NCBI RefSeq assembly: GCF_001403615.1
Contig: NZ_LN879457.1
Coordinates: forward strand, 62,001 to 126,000
Direction of reading: 5' to 3'
Source of the DNA: Desnuesiella massiliensis
GTDB lineage: Bacteria > Bacillota > Clostridia > Clostridiales > Clostridiaceae
DNA: 64,000 bases
Numbering within the stretch: the first letter of the stretch is position 1; each line of letters begins with the position of its first letter. Under the pieces are notes generated by a model. It was given only the letters and a program-made list of their open reading frames with translations. It was not told where the DNA came from and did not search any database. Below, piece after piece: positions 41,520 to 50,489 of the stretch. The position numbers were made by a program, and so were the translations under genes.

Positions 41520-42191
41520 TTATGCAAAATCTTTGTTACTATATATCTTAATAGAGGCATTAAGAGCAGCAAAGGTTATAAGTATAACTATTATTCCAAA
41601 GACTAACATAGACAGCATAGCATTATTATTTATCCATTGAAGAGTATTGAGAAAGGTATTTTGATCTATTGTTTTAGCAAGTTTAGTTATAATGTTAGGG
41701 ATTAAGAATATTATAAAAAAACCTACGAGCTTAAACATATGCAAAAATTTTGTTCCATATTTATAATAAAGTGGATACTGTATTCCAAAGATTAAAAGGT
41801 TTATAAGCAATATTATGATCATAATTAAAAAGTCAAAAGCTTTTAAGGGAGAAGAAGTAAATAGATTTACTATAAAACAGCATAGGGAGAAGAACATATA
41901 ATAGAAGATACTATAGCATACTATAGATAAGTATTTAGATATCACTACTATTGATTTTCCTACTGGTAAGCTGTTTATAAACATATAGGCCTTGTTTTTA
42001 TCATCATAGCCGTTAGAATAGGTAAAACTGACGTAGGTCATAAAAATTGTATAAAAACCACTGAATCCTTGGCTAAAAAAGCCTACTTCTTCATTAAGAT
42101 TCTGTATTACTGCTAGTAGGATAGCATAAGCTCCTCCCAAAATTAATACCTTCTTAATTAGCTTAAAGTCCTTCAAAACTAAATTAAACAT
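41520..42191 (-). CDS. ABC-2 type permease (second subunit)
   Basis: 223 residues with six predicted membrane segments and the pattern of ABC-2 membrane proteins of the YtrC/YtrD type (SYSNGYDDKNKAYMFINSLPVGKSIVVISKYLS). Similar in layout to its neighbour (EVEERTKTYRIINSLPINRKTTVYARY), so the two probably form a heterodimeric channel. Last gene of a GntR-regulated operon. Confidence 0.82.
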   Translation of the reverse strand: MFNLVLKDFKLIKKVLILGGAYAILLAVIQNLNEEVGFFSQGFSGFYTIFMTYVSFTYSNGYDDKNKAYMFINSLPVGKSIVVISKYLSIVCYSIFYYMFFSLCCFIVNLFTSSPLKAFDFLIMIIILLINLLIFGIQYPLYYKYGTKFLHMFKLVGFFIIFLIPNIITKLAKTIDQNTFLNTLQWINNNAMLSMLVFGIIVILITFAALNASIKIYSNKDFA

Positions 42192-42200
42192 AGCACCCTC

Positions 42201-42845
42201 CTATAAATCTCTTTGATCATATACCATAACAGAAATAATCATAGATAATAAATACACTAGTATTCCTATGGATAGCTTTATCAAAAGCATATTAAAGCTG
42301 GTATCTTTAAGTATTAAGAAAAGCTTACCTAAGGCTGCAAAATCTTTATCTTGAAATGCAGTTAGTATGAAAATCACAGGAAAAAACACCACGAAGTTTG
42401 CAATTCTTGCAGCCATATATCCGAAGCAGTAGGTCACACACATCACTATGCTGCTCATGATTAATACAGTGGTAATGGCCTCTAATAGCTTAGAAAGATT
42501 AAAAGCTCTAAAAGGAGAGTTAGGTATAGTACTTAGGAAGTAAAATAAAAGGCATAGTAGAGACATAAATAAGATGGAAATAAGTAGTGATCCCATGTAT
42601 CTAGCATATACTGTAGTCTTTCTGTTAATAGGCAAGCTGTTTATAATTCTATAAGTTTTTGTTCTCTCCTCGACCTCCACTGCCATTACAAAAAAGGTAA
42701 AACCACACATTATGACTGAAACATAAGAGGCATTAATGGAGCCACCATTTAGTACAGAAATTAAAGGGAATACCAAGGCAAATATAAGCATGCTCTTAAA
42801 GTATCTCTTATTTACCAGAATATCCTTATATATTAGTTTAAACAT
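42201..42845 (-). CDS. ABC-2 type permease (first subunit)
   Basis: 214 residues, about six membrane segments, ABC-2 family. Its SD (AGGAGGGACGG) is part of a GGGACGGTTAAC repeat-like motif placed between the ATPase gene and this one. The next permease gene follows after nine bases. Substrate unknown; such operons in Firmicutes respond to cell-wall-active compounds. Confidence 0.82.
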   Translation of the reverse strand: MFKLIYKDILVNKRYFKSMLIFALVFPLISVLNGGSINASYVSVIMCGFTFFVMAVEVEERTKTYRIINSLPINRKTTVYARYMGSLLISILFMSLLCLLFYFLSTIPNSPFRAFNLSKLLEAITTVLIMSSIVMCVTYCFGYMAARIANFVVFFPVIFILTAFQDKDFAALGKLFLILKDTSFNMLLIKLSIGILVYLLSMIISVMVYDQRDL

Positions 42846-42861
42846 ATGTTAACCGTCCCTC

Positions 42862-43716
42862 CTATCTTTTCACTGAAAATACCATAATATCTTCAAGAGA
42901 GGCTCTTTCGATGACAACTTTATCTCTAAAGAGAGATTTAACTCTTTGAACATTATTGGTTAAGGCCTCAAAACCATAAGAGTTTTCTCTAACTTTTATA
43001 AATTCCTTTTTTGTGTCTCTATCTAGTAAGTCCTTAGAACCTTTTACTATGGAATACCTGTCCATAATAGAATCCTTCTCATCTGAAAATTCTATGGCAC
43101 CGTTGTTTAGGAAAGTTATATAATCAGCTATTTTTTCTAAGTCTGTAGTTATGTGAGTGGAAAAGAATATGCTTATATTTTCATCTTGTATTAGAGAATA
43201 TAAGATGTCTAGTATTTCGCTTCTAAACACGGGATCCAGACCTGAAGTTGGTTCGTCCATTATTATAAGCTCTGCCTTATGGCTTAGAGCTATGGCTAAG
43301 GAAAATTTCATCTTCATACCCTTAGATAGATCCTTGATTTTCTTATCCTTATTTAAACCAAATTGCTTGATATATTTTTCGAAGGTTTTTTCATTCCAGT
43401 TTTTATAGAAGGAAGCTATTATATTAGCCATGGATTTTATGTTTAGCTCTTCATAAAAGTAGTTTTCATCATAAACAAAGCCGATTTTCTCTTTAATTTG
43501 CTTCTCCTGTTTTACATTGTCCATTCCAAAGATATTTATTTCTCCAGAGTTCTTTTTAATTAAATTCATTATGAGCTTTATGGTAGTGCTTTTTCCTGCG
43601 CCATTAGGACCTATAAATCCCATAACAAAGCCCCTAGGCAAAGTAAAGCTTATATCCTTTAAGGTGAAATCTTTATATCCTTTTCTTAAATTTTTTATCT
43701 CTAATATATTTTCCAT
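42862..43716 (-). CDS. ABC transporter ATP-binding protein, YtrB-like
   Basis: 284 residues: Walker A GPNGAGKST, signature LSKGMKMKFSLAIAL (the serine-glycine replaced by SKG as in YtrB-type proteins), Walker B LIIMDEPTSGLDP and H-loop FFSTHI. A ~60-residue C-terminal extension is typical of ABC-2 exporter ATPases. Operon with two permeases and a GntR regulator. Confidence 0.88.
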   Translation of the reverse strand: MENILEIKNLRKGYKDFTLKDISFTLPRGFVMGFIGPNGAGKSTTIKLIMNLIKKNSGEINIFGMDNVKQEKQIKEKIGFVYDENYFYEELNIKSMANIIASFYKNWNEKTFEKYIKQFGLNKDKKIKDLSKGMKMKFSLAIALSHKAELIIMDEPTSGLDPVFRSEILDILYSLIQDENISIFFSTHITTDLEKIADYITFLNNGAIEFSDEKDSIMDRYSIVKGSKDLLDRDTKKEFIKVRENSYGFEALTNNVQRVKSLFRDKVVIERASLEDIMVFSVKR

Positions 43717-43811
43717 AATTAAAACCTCCCATAAATTTAACCTTGATTTTTTACATAAGTAAAAGTCACAAGTTTAATCAGCTAGCTTAATATGCTTCTA
43801 TATTAATGCCT

Positions 43812-44195
43812 TTATCTATCATTGCTCTCTTCATAAAATATCGTTAGCATATCCTTAAGCTCTTCTAAACTTAAATCTAACAATCTGCTCTCTTCTATGG
43901 CTTCTTGAAGTTTTTCTTCTATTATTTTTATCCTTTTTTCCCTCAGCAGTTCTTTGTTTTGTCCTGAAACAAAGGAGCCTTTTCCGGGCATGGTATGTAT
44001 GAAGCCTTCTCTCTCTAATTCTTCATAGGCCCTTTTAGTAGTTATAACACTGATTCTAAGTTCTTGGGCTAGATTTCTTATTGAAGGCAGAGAGGCTCCT
44101 TCTTCTAGAACCCCTGTAAGAATATGATTTTTTACCTGCTTTACTATTTGCTCATATATGGGTTCGCCGGAGGAGTTAGAAATAATTATGTTCAA
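43812..44195 (-). CDS. GntR-family regulator, YtrA type
   Basis: 127 residues: winged helix (GEPIYEQIVKQVKNHILTGVLEEGASLPSIRNLAQELRISVITTKRAYEELEREGFI) with the short C-terminal helical dimerisation region typical of the YtrA subfamily. First gene of the minus-strand ABC operon and divergent from the sigma-factor gene. A perfect palindrome lies over its promoter. Confidence 0.9.
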   Translation of the reverse strand: MNIIISNSSGEPIYEQIVKQVKNHILTGVLEEGASLPSIRNLAQELRISVITTKRAYEELEREGFIHTMPGKGSFVSGQNKELLREKRIKIIEEKLQEAIEESRLLDLSLEELKDMLTIFYEESNDR

Positions 44196-44223
44196 GCGTT
44201 ATCACCATCCTTAATGCTGTTAT

Positions 44224-44275
44224 TACTGTATATATTGTTTATATACAGTATATTCTTTCTTTAAAACAATGTCAA
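44224..44275 (-). promoter_or_regulatory. Promoter and palindromic operator of the YtrA operon
   Basis: On the minus strand TTGACA (44275-44270), 17 bases, TATACT (44252-44247). Overlapping the -10 and start point is the palindrome TACTGTATATA-N5-TATATACAGTA (44224-44250), arms of 11 bp, perfect. This is the expected autoregulatory operator of the adjacent YtrA-type protein. Confidence 0.8.
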
Positions 44276-44433
44276 TATAGAATTTTCATGTAAATAGTTG
44301 TAAAATAAATAATCTATATAAATATTTTTATGATGGGGGAACTTTTTTCTATGGTAAATTATCTATCATATGTAATTAGAGATATCCCTAATATAACTTA
44401 AAAATAGTAAAATAAAAAAGAGGTGACGGAAGA

Positions 44434-44961
44434 TTGGAGTTTAATAAAGCCATGGTTGAAAATCAAGATACTAGGTATATTACTTCTAAAGTTTCTAATA
44501 AGGATACTTTTGTAGAATTGATAAACGAAAATAAAGTTTCACTATACAGACTTTCTAAAAGCATATTAAAAAATGAGGCGGACGTAGAAGATGCTATAGG
44601 AGAGACTATCGTAAAGGCTTATAAAAATATGTATCAATTAAAAAACATAGATAGCTTTAAATCTTGGGTTATGAAAATACTTGTGAATGAATGTTATTCT
44701 ATAATTCGAAATAGTAAAAGAGTTGAACTTACGGAGAATATAAAAGACTTTCAAGGAGTTTACGTGGAGAACAATGAAGATAGCCTCATGTGCCACATAA
44801 ACAAATTAGAGGATAAATTTAAAGCAGTGGTATTTTTATTTTACTATGAGGATATGAGTATAAAGGATATCAGCAGGGTTTTAAATATTTCTGAAGGTAC
44901 TGTAAAATCTAGGCTTAGCAGAGCCAAATCGAAGCTTAAGACTATGGTAAAAATAGATTAA
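44434..44961 (+). CDS. ECF-type RNA polymerase sigma factor
   Basis: 175 residues: region 2 (LINENKVSLYRLSKSILKNEADVEDAIGETIVKAYKNMYQLKNIDSFKSWVMKILVNECYSIIR) and region 4 (VVFLFYYEDMSIKDISRVLNISEGTVKSRLSRAKSKLK). TTG start after GAGGTGACGG. Paired with a DUF4179 membrane protein 12 bases downstream, its likely anti-sigma factor. Confidence 0.9.
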   Translation: MEFNKAMVENQDTRYITSKVSNKDTFVELINENKVSLYRLSKSILKNEADVEDAIGETIVKAYKNMYQLKNIDSFKSWVMKILVNECYSIIRNSKRVELTENIKDFQGVYVENNEDSLMCHINKLEDKFKAVVFLFYYEDMSIKDISRVLNISEGTVKSRLSRAKSKLKTMVKID

Positions 44962-44973
44962 GGGGGAGTTATT

Positions 44974-46344
44974 GTGGAGAGATTAGATGATTTTGATAGA
45001 TTATTAAAGGAAAAAGCCAAAAAGGAAGTATTTCAATTGCCAGAGGAAGTGGATATGAAGATCAATAATATTATAAAAAGCTTACCCAATAAAAGTTCGC
45101 ATAGAAAGGTTAGTATTAAGATTGCCTTAATAGCAGCAGCGGTGGCAACTCTATCTATAACTACGGTTTTTGCGTTAGACACAAGCTTTGGGAAAAATAT
45201 AATTGGTCAAGTAATATCTTATTTTGATAATTCAAGCACAAAGTACTATGAAAACAAAGCAAGCTTTGAAAAATTTAATAGAGCTGTGGGGGTAGCAGCA
45301 GAAGATAAGGGAATCAAGCTTACCCTAGATAACTTGGCCATAGATGATAATTTTATGAATGTTTTCTTTACTGTTGAAAGTAATAAGCCTATAGATATGA
45401 AATTTACTAATGAATATTTATTTAAAGAAGTGTTATCAGTACCTTTACTGCATTTTAAGATTAATGGAAAAGAAATAAGATATAGTAATAATAATGATAT
45501 GGATGCCTACTTTCAGGGAGAAAATACTCTAAAAGTAATGAGGAGAATTAATGTATCTCAAATTAAATTGCCTAAGAACTTTGATCTTGAAATGTATGCA
45601 GAAGAGATATTCAGGGTAAAAGGTAATTGGAGCATCGCTTCCACCATAGATAAGGCAGAGGTGGAAACTGAGAGCAAAACCGTTAAGCCTAATATAAAGG
45701 CTACTATTGATGTAGGAAACTTTAAACATAACATTACCATAGATAAAGTAAGTATATCTCCTTTTGGAAGCCAAATCATAATAAGTGAAAAGTCAAAGGA
45801 TTCTAGGATATTTCGAAATTTTGTATTAATAGATGATAAAGGTATGGCCTTAGACCTGCTAAATACAGACTTACAAGGTTCAATTTTTGGGAAAGCAACA
45901 AATTCTTTTGAATTTATAAAAGGCAATGTAGATATGAAATACCTAAGGCTTATACCTATAAAAGCTCCAGATGATAGTAAGGAATTAGTGGATGAAAAAT
46001 TCAGCATAAGCCAGCTTCCCATAACCTTTAAAAATTCTAATATAGGAAGCGTGGTAGTGGAAAAAGTAGAATTTAAGAGAGGAACCATAGAAGTCACTTA
46101 CCACAACGAAGGAATTAATATAGGAGAGCCTCTCTTTAGGTTCTATGATAGTAATGGAAAACAGCTTCCTCTAGGGGAGTACGGTCTAAGCACATCCGTA
46201 GATAGAGAAAGTGGAAGATATGTTCAAAGGCTTAAATTCTCAAATAGTCAACTTGACTTTTCAAAAATTGCACAAATAGGAACTCCTGTAGGATATGATA
46301 CAGAACTTATTAAAGATCAAGAGATAAAGATAAATTTAGAATAG
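44974..46344 (+). CDS. DUF4179 membrane protein, probable anti-sigma partner
   Basis: 456 residues: cytoplasmic N-terminus (~1-45), one membrane segment (KIALIAAAVATLSITTVFAL, ~50-70), then a large outside domain of beta character (DNLAIDDNFMNVFFTVESNKP...). This is the DUF4179 architecture found next to ECF sigma factors, where the N-terminal segment is presumed to bind sigma. GTG start behind AGGGGGAG. Confidence 0.82.
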   Translation: MERLDDFDRLLKEKAKKEVFQLPEEVDMKINNIIKSLPNKSSHRKVSIKIALIAAAVATLSITTVFALDTSFGKNIIGQVISYFDNSSTKYYENKASFEKFNRAVGVAAEDKGIKLTLDNLAIDDNFMNVFFTVESNKPIDMKFTNEYLFKEVLSVPLLHFKINGKEIRYSNNNDMDAYFQGENTLKVMRRINVSQIKLPKNFDLEMYAEEIFRVKGNWSIASTIDKAEVETESKTVKPNIKATIDVGNFKHNITIDKVSISPFGSQIIISEKSKDSRIFRNFVLIDDKGMALDLLNTDLQGSIFGKATNSFEFIKGNVDMKYLRLIPIKAPDDSKELVDEKFSISQLPITFKNSNIGSVVVEKVEFKRGTIEVTYHNEGINIGEPLFRFYDSNGKQLPLGEYGLSTSVDRESGRYVQRLKFSNSQLDFSKIAQIGTPVGYDTELIKDQEIKINLE

Positions 46345-46349
46345 ATTGT

Positions 46350-46394
46350 AAAAAACATACTTAGGTTTTGCTTAAAAGCCTAAGTATGTTTTTT
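46350..46394. terminator. Bidirectional terminator between DUF4179 and malic enzyme genes
   Basis: AAAAAACATACTTAGG (46350-46365) and CCTAAGTATGTTTTTT (46379-46394) are perfect complements with A and T tails, ending one base from the malic enzyme stop codon on the other strand. Confidence 0.93.
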
Positions 46395-46395
46395 A

Positions 46396-47571
46396 TTACT
46401 TCACTTTAGCCACGCCACTATTTATGGCGGCTTCCATTACTGCTTTAGCTACAGCCTTTTGTACAGAAATATCAAAGGCATTAGGGATTATGAAATCTTC
46501 ATGAAGCTGTTCCTCACTCACAGAATTAGCTATAGCATATGCTGCAGCTACCTTCATTGCTTCGTTAATTTCTTTAGCTCTAGCATCTAGGGCCCCTCTA
46601 AATATTCCTGGGAAGGCTAGTACATTATTTATTTGGTTAGGGAAATCTGAACGGCCTGTACCTATGACTCTAGCTCCGGCTTCCTTGGCATCCTCAGGAA
46701 ATATTTCTGGCACAGGATTTGCCATAGCAAATATCATGGAATCCTTGTTCATAGATTTAACCATATCTTTACTCATTACATTAGGAGCTGATACACCTAT
46801 GAAAACATCAGAATTTTTAATAACTGTTTCTAAGGAACCTGCTTCCATGGATCTATTAGTTATTTTAGCTATATCTATTTTAGAGTGATCTAAACCCTCA
46901 CGACCTTCATATATAGCTCCTTTTCTATCGCAGAGTATTATATTTTTTACTCCAGAGGAAAGCAATAATTTTGTTATAGCAACTCCAGCAGCTCCAGCAC
47001 CATTGACTACAACTTTTAAATCTTCTAATTTTTTATTCACTATTTTTGATGCATTTATAAGAGCAGCTAAAGTTACTATAGCTGTACCATGCTGGTCATC
47101 ATGGAATACTGGAATATCAAGGCTTTCCTTTAACCTTTTTTCAATTTCAAAACATCTTGGAGCAGATATATCCTCTAAATTGATGGCTCCTAGAGTTGGG
47201 GAGATTCTAATTATAGTTTCCACAATTTCATCTACATTTTTAGTGTTTAGCACTAAAGGAAAGGCATCCACATTTCCAAATTCCTTAAACAGTATAGATT
47301 TTCCCTCCATTACAGGTAGGGAAGCTTCAGGACCTATATCTCCAAGACCTAGAACGGCGGTACCGTCAGAAATAACAGCCACGGTATTCCATTTTCTTGT
47401 ATATAGATAGGCCTTTTCCTTATCTTTATATATTTCTCTGCAAGGCTCTGCTACTCCTGGAGTATAAGCTAAGCTTAAGGCCTTTCTATCCTGAACACTT
47501 ACTCTAGATTTTATTTCAAACTTACCTCTGTTCTCCTCGTGAAACTTTAGTGATTCTTCATATATATCCAT
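46396..47571 (-). CDS. NAD(P)-dependent malic enzyme
   Basis: 391 residues, the short bacterial form (no phosphotransacetylase domain). SLAYTPGVAEPC, WNTVAVISDGTAVLGLGDIGPEASLPVMEGKSILFK, INLEDISAPRCFEIE, PVFHDDQHGTA and the Rossmann motif VVNGAGAAGVAI are present. Decarboxylates malate to pyruvate. ATG at 47571 follows GAGAGGTG; the GTG nine bases upstream is part of that SD. Confidence 0.93.
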   Translation of the reverse strand: MDIYEESLKFHEENRGKFEIKSRVSVQDRKALSLAYTPGVAEPCREIYKDKEKAYLYTRKWNTVAVISDGTAVLGLGDIGPEASLPVMEGKSILFKEFGNVDAFPLVLNTKNVDEIVETIIRISPTLGAINLEDISAPRCFEIEKRLKESLDIPVFHDDQHGTAIVTLAALINASKIVNKKLEDLKVVVNGAGAAGVAITKLLLSSGVKNIILCDRKGAIYEGREGLDHSKIDIAKITNRSMEAGSLETVIKNSDVFIGVSAPNVMSKDMVKSMNKDSMIFAMANPVPEIFPEDAKEAGARVIGTGRSDFPNQINNVLAFPGIFRGALDARAKEINEAMKVAAAYAIANSVSEEQLHEDFIIPNAFDISVQKAVAKAVMEAAINSGVAKVK

Positions 47572-47637
47572 AAAAAACACCTCTCTGCTTAATAGTTACG
47601 CAATATAAAAGAAATTATAGTACACTTATTTTGTAGA

Positions 47638-48966
47638 TTATTTTAAATACCAGTAGTCTTTATTAGCTTCCATTAAATCATCTAATACTGCTTTAGCCTT
47701 AACTGGATTAACAATAGTACGGTTCAAGGTTAGAGCTTGTAGTGCTTTCTCGTAATTTGACTCCAAGCAAGCCTCAACGGTTAGCTTTTCGTAAGCGTAT
47801 TGACATTCCATTAATCCCTTATAAAAGGTTCCAATCTCTCCAACCTTATAAGCTACCACTCCATACTTAGTTAATTCCCCAGCTACTTCTATCATGGCAT
47901 CTTCTGGAAGGTTAGGTATTATGCCTTCATTTCTAGTCATAATAACAAATACCTTCTTTAAATCGTAGGCTATGGATTCAGCTACTTCTACCATCATATT
48001 TCCGTGAACTGCTCCAGTTAATAGAGGAATTCCTTCTAAAGAGTTTTGCTCCTTAACCTTCTTGCATAGCTCAAGAACTTCTCTTTCTCTGCCGTTTAAA
48101 GCTTCATCGGCCCTAGTGTAATTTGGATCGCTGTCCTTAACTATTTCATCCGGGAAGAAATAATATTGTAAATAAGTATTTGGAAGATACTCTGGGAAGA
48201 AGGACATAATCTTGTTTACATTTTTATAAGTCTTAAGCCAGGATGCTTCTCTTTGTTCTGCATTGTAAGGCTTAAATTCGTGTCCACTTAAGAAGCTTTT
48301 AAGCTTTGGTAATAGGTCTTCTCCAGTTGGTGTATAATATAGCTTTGTAAACCATCCGAAATGATTTAGTCCAAAGAATCTTGGTTCTATGTCATACATA
48401 TCTACCTCTAATATCTTTGCAAAGGACTTAATCATGGAGTAAGGTTGATCGCATATATTTAATATTTTCTTGTCATCTGGGAAAGCTTTGTCCAAGGCAA
48501 CTGCCACTATGGCTGCTGGATTAGTATAATTTAATATCCACGCTTCAGGGGCATATTCTCTAACCTTCTTAACCATGTCTATCATAGCTCCTATGGATCT
48601 CATTCCATAAGCGAAGCCTCCTGGTCCACAGGTTTCTTGACCCACTAAATCATACTTTAGTGGAATCTTCTCATCCAAGCCTCTCATTTCAAAGTTTCCA
48701 GCACGCATGTTGCAGAATACATAGTCTGTATCTATATAAGCTTCTTCATCCTTATCTGTAAATACTAGTTCTACCTCTGGGCAATATTTTTCCATGGTCA
48801 ATCTTATATAATCTTGTAAAGCTTCAATACGTTTTATGTCAATATCAAAAAGTACTAGTTTTTTTAATGGAAATCTATCCTTATAGTTTATTAAGCTTCC
48901 TATTAGAGCCGGGATTCTTGTGCTGCCAGCCCCAACTATAGTTACTACCTGCTTTTTTCTTTCCAT
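47638..48966 (-). CDS. GH4 family 6-phospho-glycosidase (6-phospho-alpha-glucosidase-like)
   Basis: 442 residues of glycoside hydrolase family 4: NAD-binding VTIVGAGSTRIPALIGSL, NMRAGNFEMRGLDEKIPLKYDLVGQETCGPGGFAYGMRS, the metal-ligand Cys in ILNICDQPYS and His in FGLNHFGWF. The enzyme uses NAD+ and Mn2+ in a redox-elimination mechanism and cleaves phosphorylated disaccharides delivered by a PTS. The exact sugar (maltose-6'-phosphate is likely from the CDQP motif) is inferred. No PTS gene is adjacent, so its transporter is elsewhere. Confidence 0.88.
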   Translation of the reverse strand: MERKKQVVTIVGAGSTRIPALIGSLINYKDRFPLKKLVLFDIDIKRIEALQDYIRLTMEKYCPEVELVFTDKDEEAYIDTDYVFCNMRAGNFEMRGLDEKIPLKYDLVGQETCGPGGFAYGMRSIGAMIDMVKKVREYAPEAWILNYTNPAAIVAVALDKAFPDDKKILNICDQPYSMIKSFAKILEVDMYDIEPRFFGLNHFGWFTKLYYTPTGEDLLPKLKSFLSGHEFKPYNAEQREASWLKTYKNVNKIMSFFPEYLPNTYLQYYFFPDEIVKDSDPNYTRADEALNGREREVLELCKKVKEQNSLEGIPLLTGAVHGNMMVEVAESIAYDLKKVFVIMTRNEGIIPNLPEDAMIEVAGELTKYGVVAYKVGEIGTFYKGLMECQYAYEKLTVEACLESNYEKALQALTLNRTIVNPVKAKAVLDDLMEANKDYWYLK

Positions 48967-48987
48967 TTAAATTCATCCCTTTCTATA

Positions 48988-49002
48988 ATGATCCGTTTTC
49001 AT
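48988..49002 (-). promoter_or_regulatory. cre-like site in the GH4 leader
   Basis: Minus-strand ATGAAAACGGATCAT differs from the general catabolite-responsive element by one key base. It lies ~45 bases downstream of the predicted start point, a position used for CcpA roadblock. Related TGAAAACG sites precede the fru and glutamate clusters. Confidence 0.45.
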
Positions 49003-49049
49003 TTTAGCCTCTACAAAAGCTGCTAAAGCCTTTTAAGAGTACGGTTCTT

Positions 49050-49078
49050 ATTATCAGTTTTTTTGATGAAAATTACAA
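49050..49078 (-). promoter_or_regulatory. Promoter of the GH4 gene
   Basis: Minus strand TTGTAA (49078-49073), 17 bases, GATAAT (49055-49050); predicted start near 49042, leaving a ~75-base leader. Confidence 0.6.
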
Positions 49079-49120
49079 TAGAATTGGCTTCTTTACTACC
49101 CTAATAGGAATTCTTTATCT

Positions 49121-49318
49121 TGGTCACTTTTAGTGACTAAAGTAAGAGGGGGGATGTGGCAGAGGGGGGTTTCCTTTGCCACAATATAATAAGGAAGCAT
49201 TACTTTCTTAAATAAAGAACTTGTAATGAGATAATAAAAAGCCTAAGTAGCTGGCAAAGGAAAATAGATAGAAGGGAAAATATAAATATTATGAGGTTTA
49301 AAATAATATTTATAGTTT
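49121..49318. other. Structured, G-rich intergenic segment (possible small RNA)
   Basis: The 430-base gap holds no ordinary gene. In it: GTCACT-TTT-AGTGAC (near 49121-49137), two AGAGGGGGG runs around TGTGGCAGAGG (49155-49165) that pairs with CCTTTGCCACA (49173-49183), and a perfect 11-bp AT hairpin ATAAATATTAT/ATAATATTTAT (49282-49292, 49303-49313) followed by AG and seven T, like a terminator on the plus strand. Runs of six G are rare in this genome. A small transcript ending near 49322 is possible. Confidence 0.4.
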
Positions 49319-49320
49319 TT

Positions 49321-49349
49321 TTCACACACCCCGAAAAGTAAGCTATAAT
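49321..49349 (+). promoter_or_regulatory. Promoter of the threonine aldolase gene
   Basis: TTCACA (49321-49326), 17 bases, TATAAT (49344-49349). It begins at the end of the T-tract of the upstream AT hairpin. Confidence 0.65.
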
Positions 49350-49396
49350 AAAGTTAATAAACATTTTCTAGACTGAAAAACAAGGATGGTGTAAAA

Positions 49397-50428
49397 ATGA
49401 TTCGTTTTAATTCTGATTATACTGAAGGAGCGCATCCTAGAATATTAGAAAGATTAATGGAAACTAATTTGGAGCAGACTTCTGGCTATGGCATGGATCC
49501 TTATTGTGAAAAGGCAAGAGGGCTCATTAAGGAAAAATGTAAGAATGAAAATTTAGATGTACACTTTTTTGTAGGGGGCACTCAGACAAATTTAACTTTT
49601 ATTTCTTCGGCTTTACGTCCCCATCAAGGAATTGTATCTGTGGATACAGGTCATATAAATACCCATGAAAGCGGGGCTATCGAGGCTACTGGGCATAAGG
49701 TTTTAGCTGTTAAGGGTGTAGATGGTAAAATAACTGCGGAGGAAGTGCAAAGGGTTTATGATGAGCATTATAACGATGAAGTAAGGGAACATACGGTACA
49801 GCCCAAGATGGTTTACATATCAAACCCTACAGAAATAGGAACTATCTACTCAAAGCAGGAATTAGCTGAAATCAGCGAAGTTTCTAGAAAGAATAATCTT
49901 ATTTTATATATGGATGGAGCTCGTTTAGGTTATGGTTTATGTGCTGAAAATAATGATTTAGATCTGCCTACTATTGCTAAGCTTTGTGATGCTTTTTATA
50001 TTGGAGGAACTAAGGTGGGAGCACTTTTTGGTGAAGCTTTGGTTATATCCAAGGAAGCGTTAAAAGAAGATTTTAGATACATATTAAAGCAAAAGGGTGG
50101 AATGCTTGCCAAAGGCAGATTGCTTGGATTACAATTTCTAACTTTATTTGAGAAGGATTTGTATTTTGAAATATCTGCCCATGCAAATAATATGGCTAGG
50201 TTAATAAAAGAGGCTTGCATAGAAAAAGGTTATCCATTTTTAACAGAGTCTACTACCAATCAGCAGTTTCCTATACTACCTAATAAAGTTCTAGAAAAAT
50301 TAAAGGAAAACTTTGAATACTCCTTTTGGCAGAAAATTGATGAGGAGCACTGTGCAGTGCGTTTTTGCACTAGCTGGGCAACGGATATAAATGATGCTAA
50401 TGCATTGGTTAAGGCGATAAAGGAATAG
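49397..50428 (+). CDS. Low-specificity L-threonine aldolase family protein
   Basis: 343-residue PLP-dependent beta-eliminating lyase family: RFNSDYTEGAHPRIL, GTQTNLTFISSALRPHQGI, VDTGHINTHESGAIEATGHK, LYMDGARLGYGL and the PLP-lysine in FYIGGTKVGALFGEA. Cleaves L-threonine or allo-threonine to glycine and acetaldehyde in known members. Stand-alone between its own promoter and a strong terminator. Confidence 0.9.
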   Translation: MIRFNSDYTEGAHPRILERLMETNLEQTSGYGMDPYCEKARGLIKEKCKNENLDVHFFVGGTQTNLTFISSALRPHQGIVSVDTGHINTHESGAIEATGHKVLAVKGVDGKITAEEVQRVYDEHYNDEVREHTVQPKMVYISNPTEIGTIYSKQELAEISEVSRKNNLILYMDGARLGYGLCAENNDLDLPTIAKLCDAFYIGGTKVGALFGEALVISKEALKEDFRYILKQKGGMLAKGRLLGLQFLTLFEKDLYFEISAHANNMARLIKEACIEKGYPFLTESTTNQQFPILPNKVLEKLKENFEYSFWQKIDEEHCAVRFCTSWATDINDANALVKAIKE

Positions 50429-50440
50429 GATTTTTAGTTA

Positions 50441-50487
50441 AAACGTGAGTTTCGTAAATAGCCATGCTATTTATGAAACTCACGTTT
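50441..50487. terminator. Bidirectional terminator
   Basis: A 22-base arm beginning AAACGTGAGTTTC (50441-50462) pairs with GCTATTTATGAAACTCACGT.. (50466-50487) with a single G-U; loop is three bases. It separates the aldolase from the convergent toxin-antitoxin genes. Confidence 0.92.
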
Positions 50488-50489
50488 CT

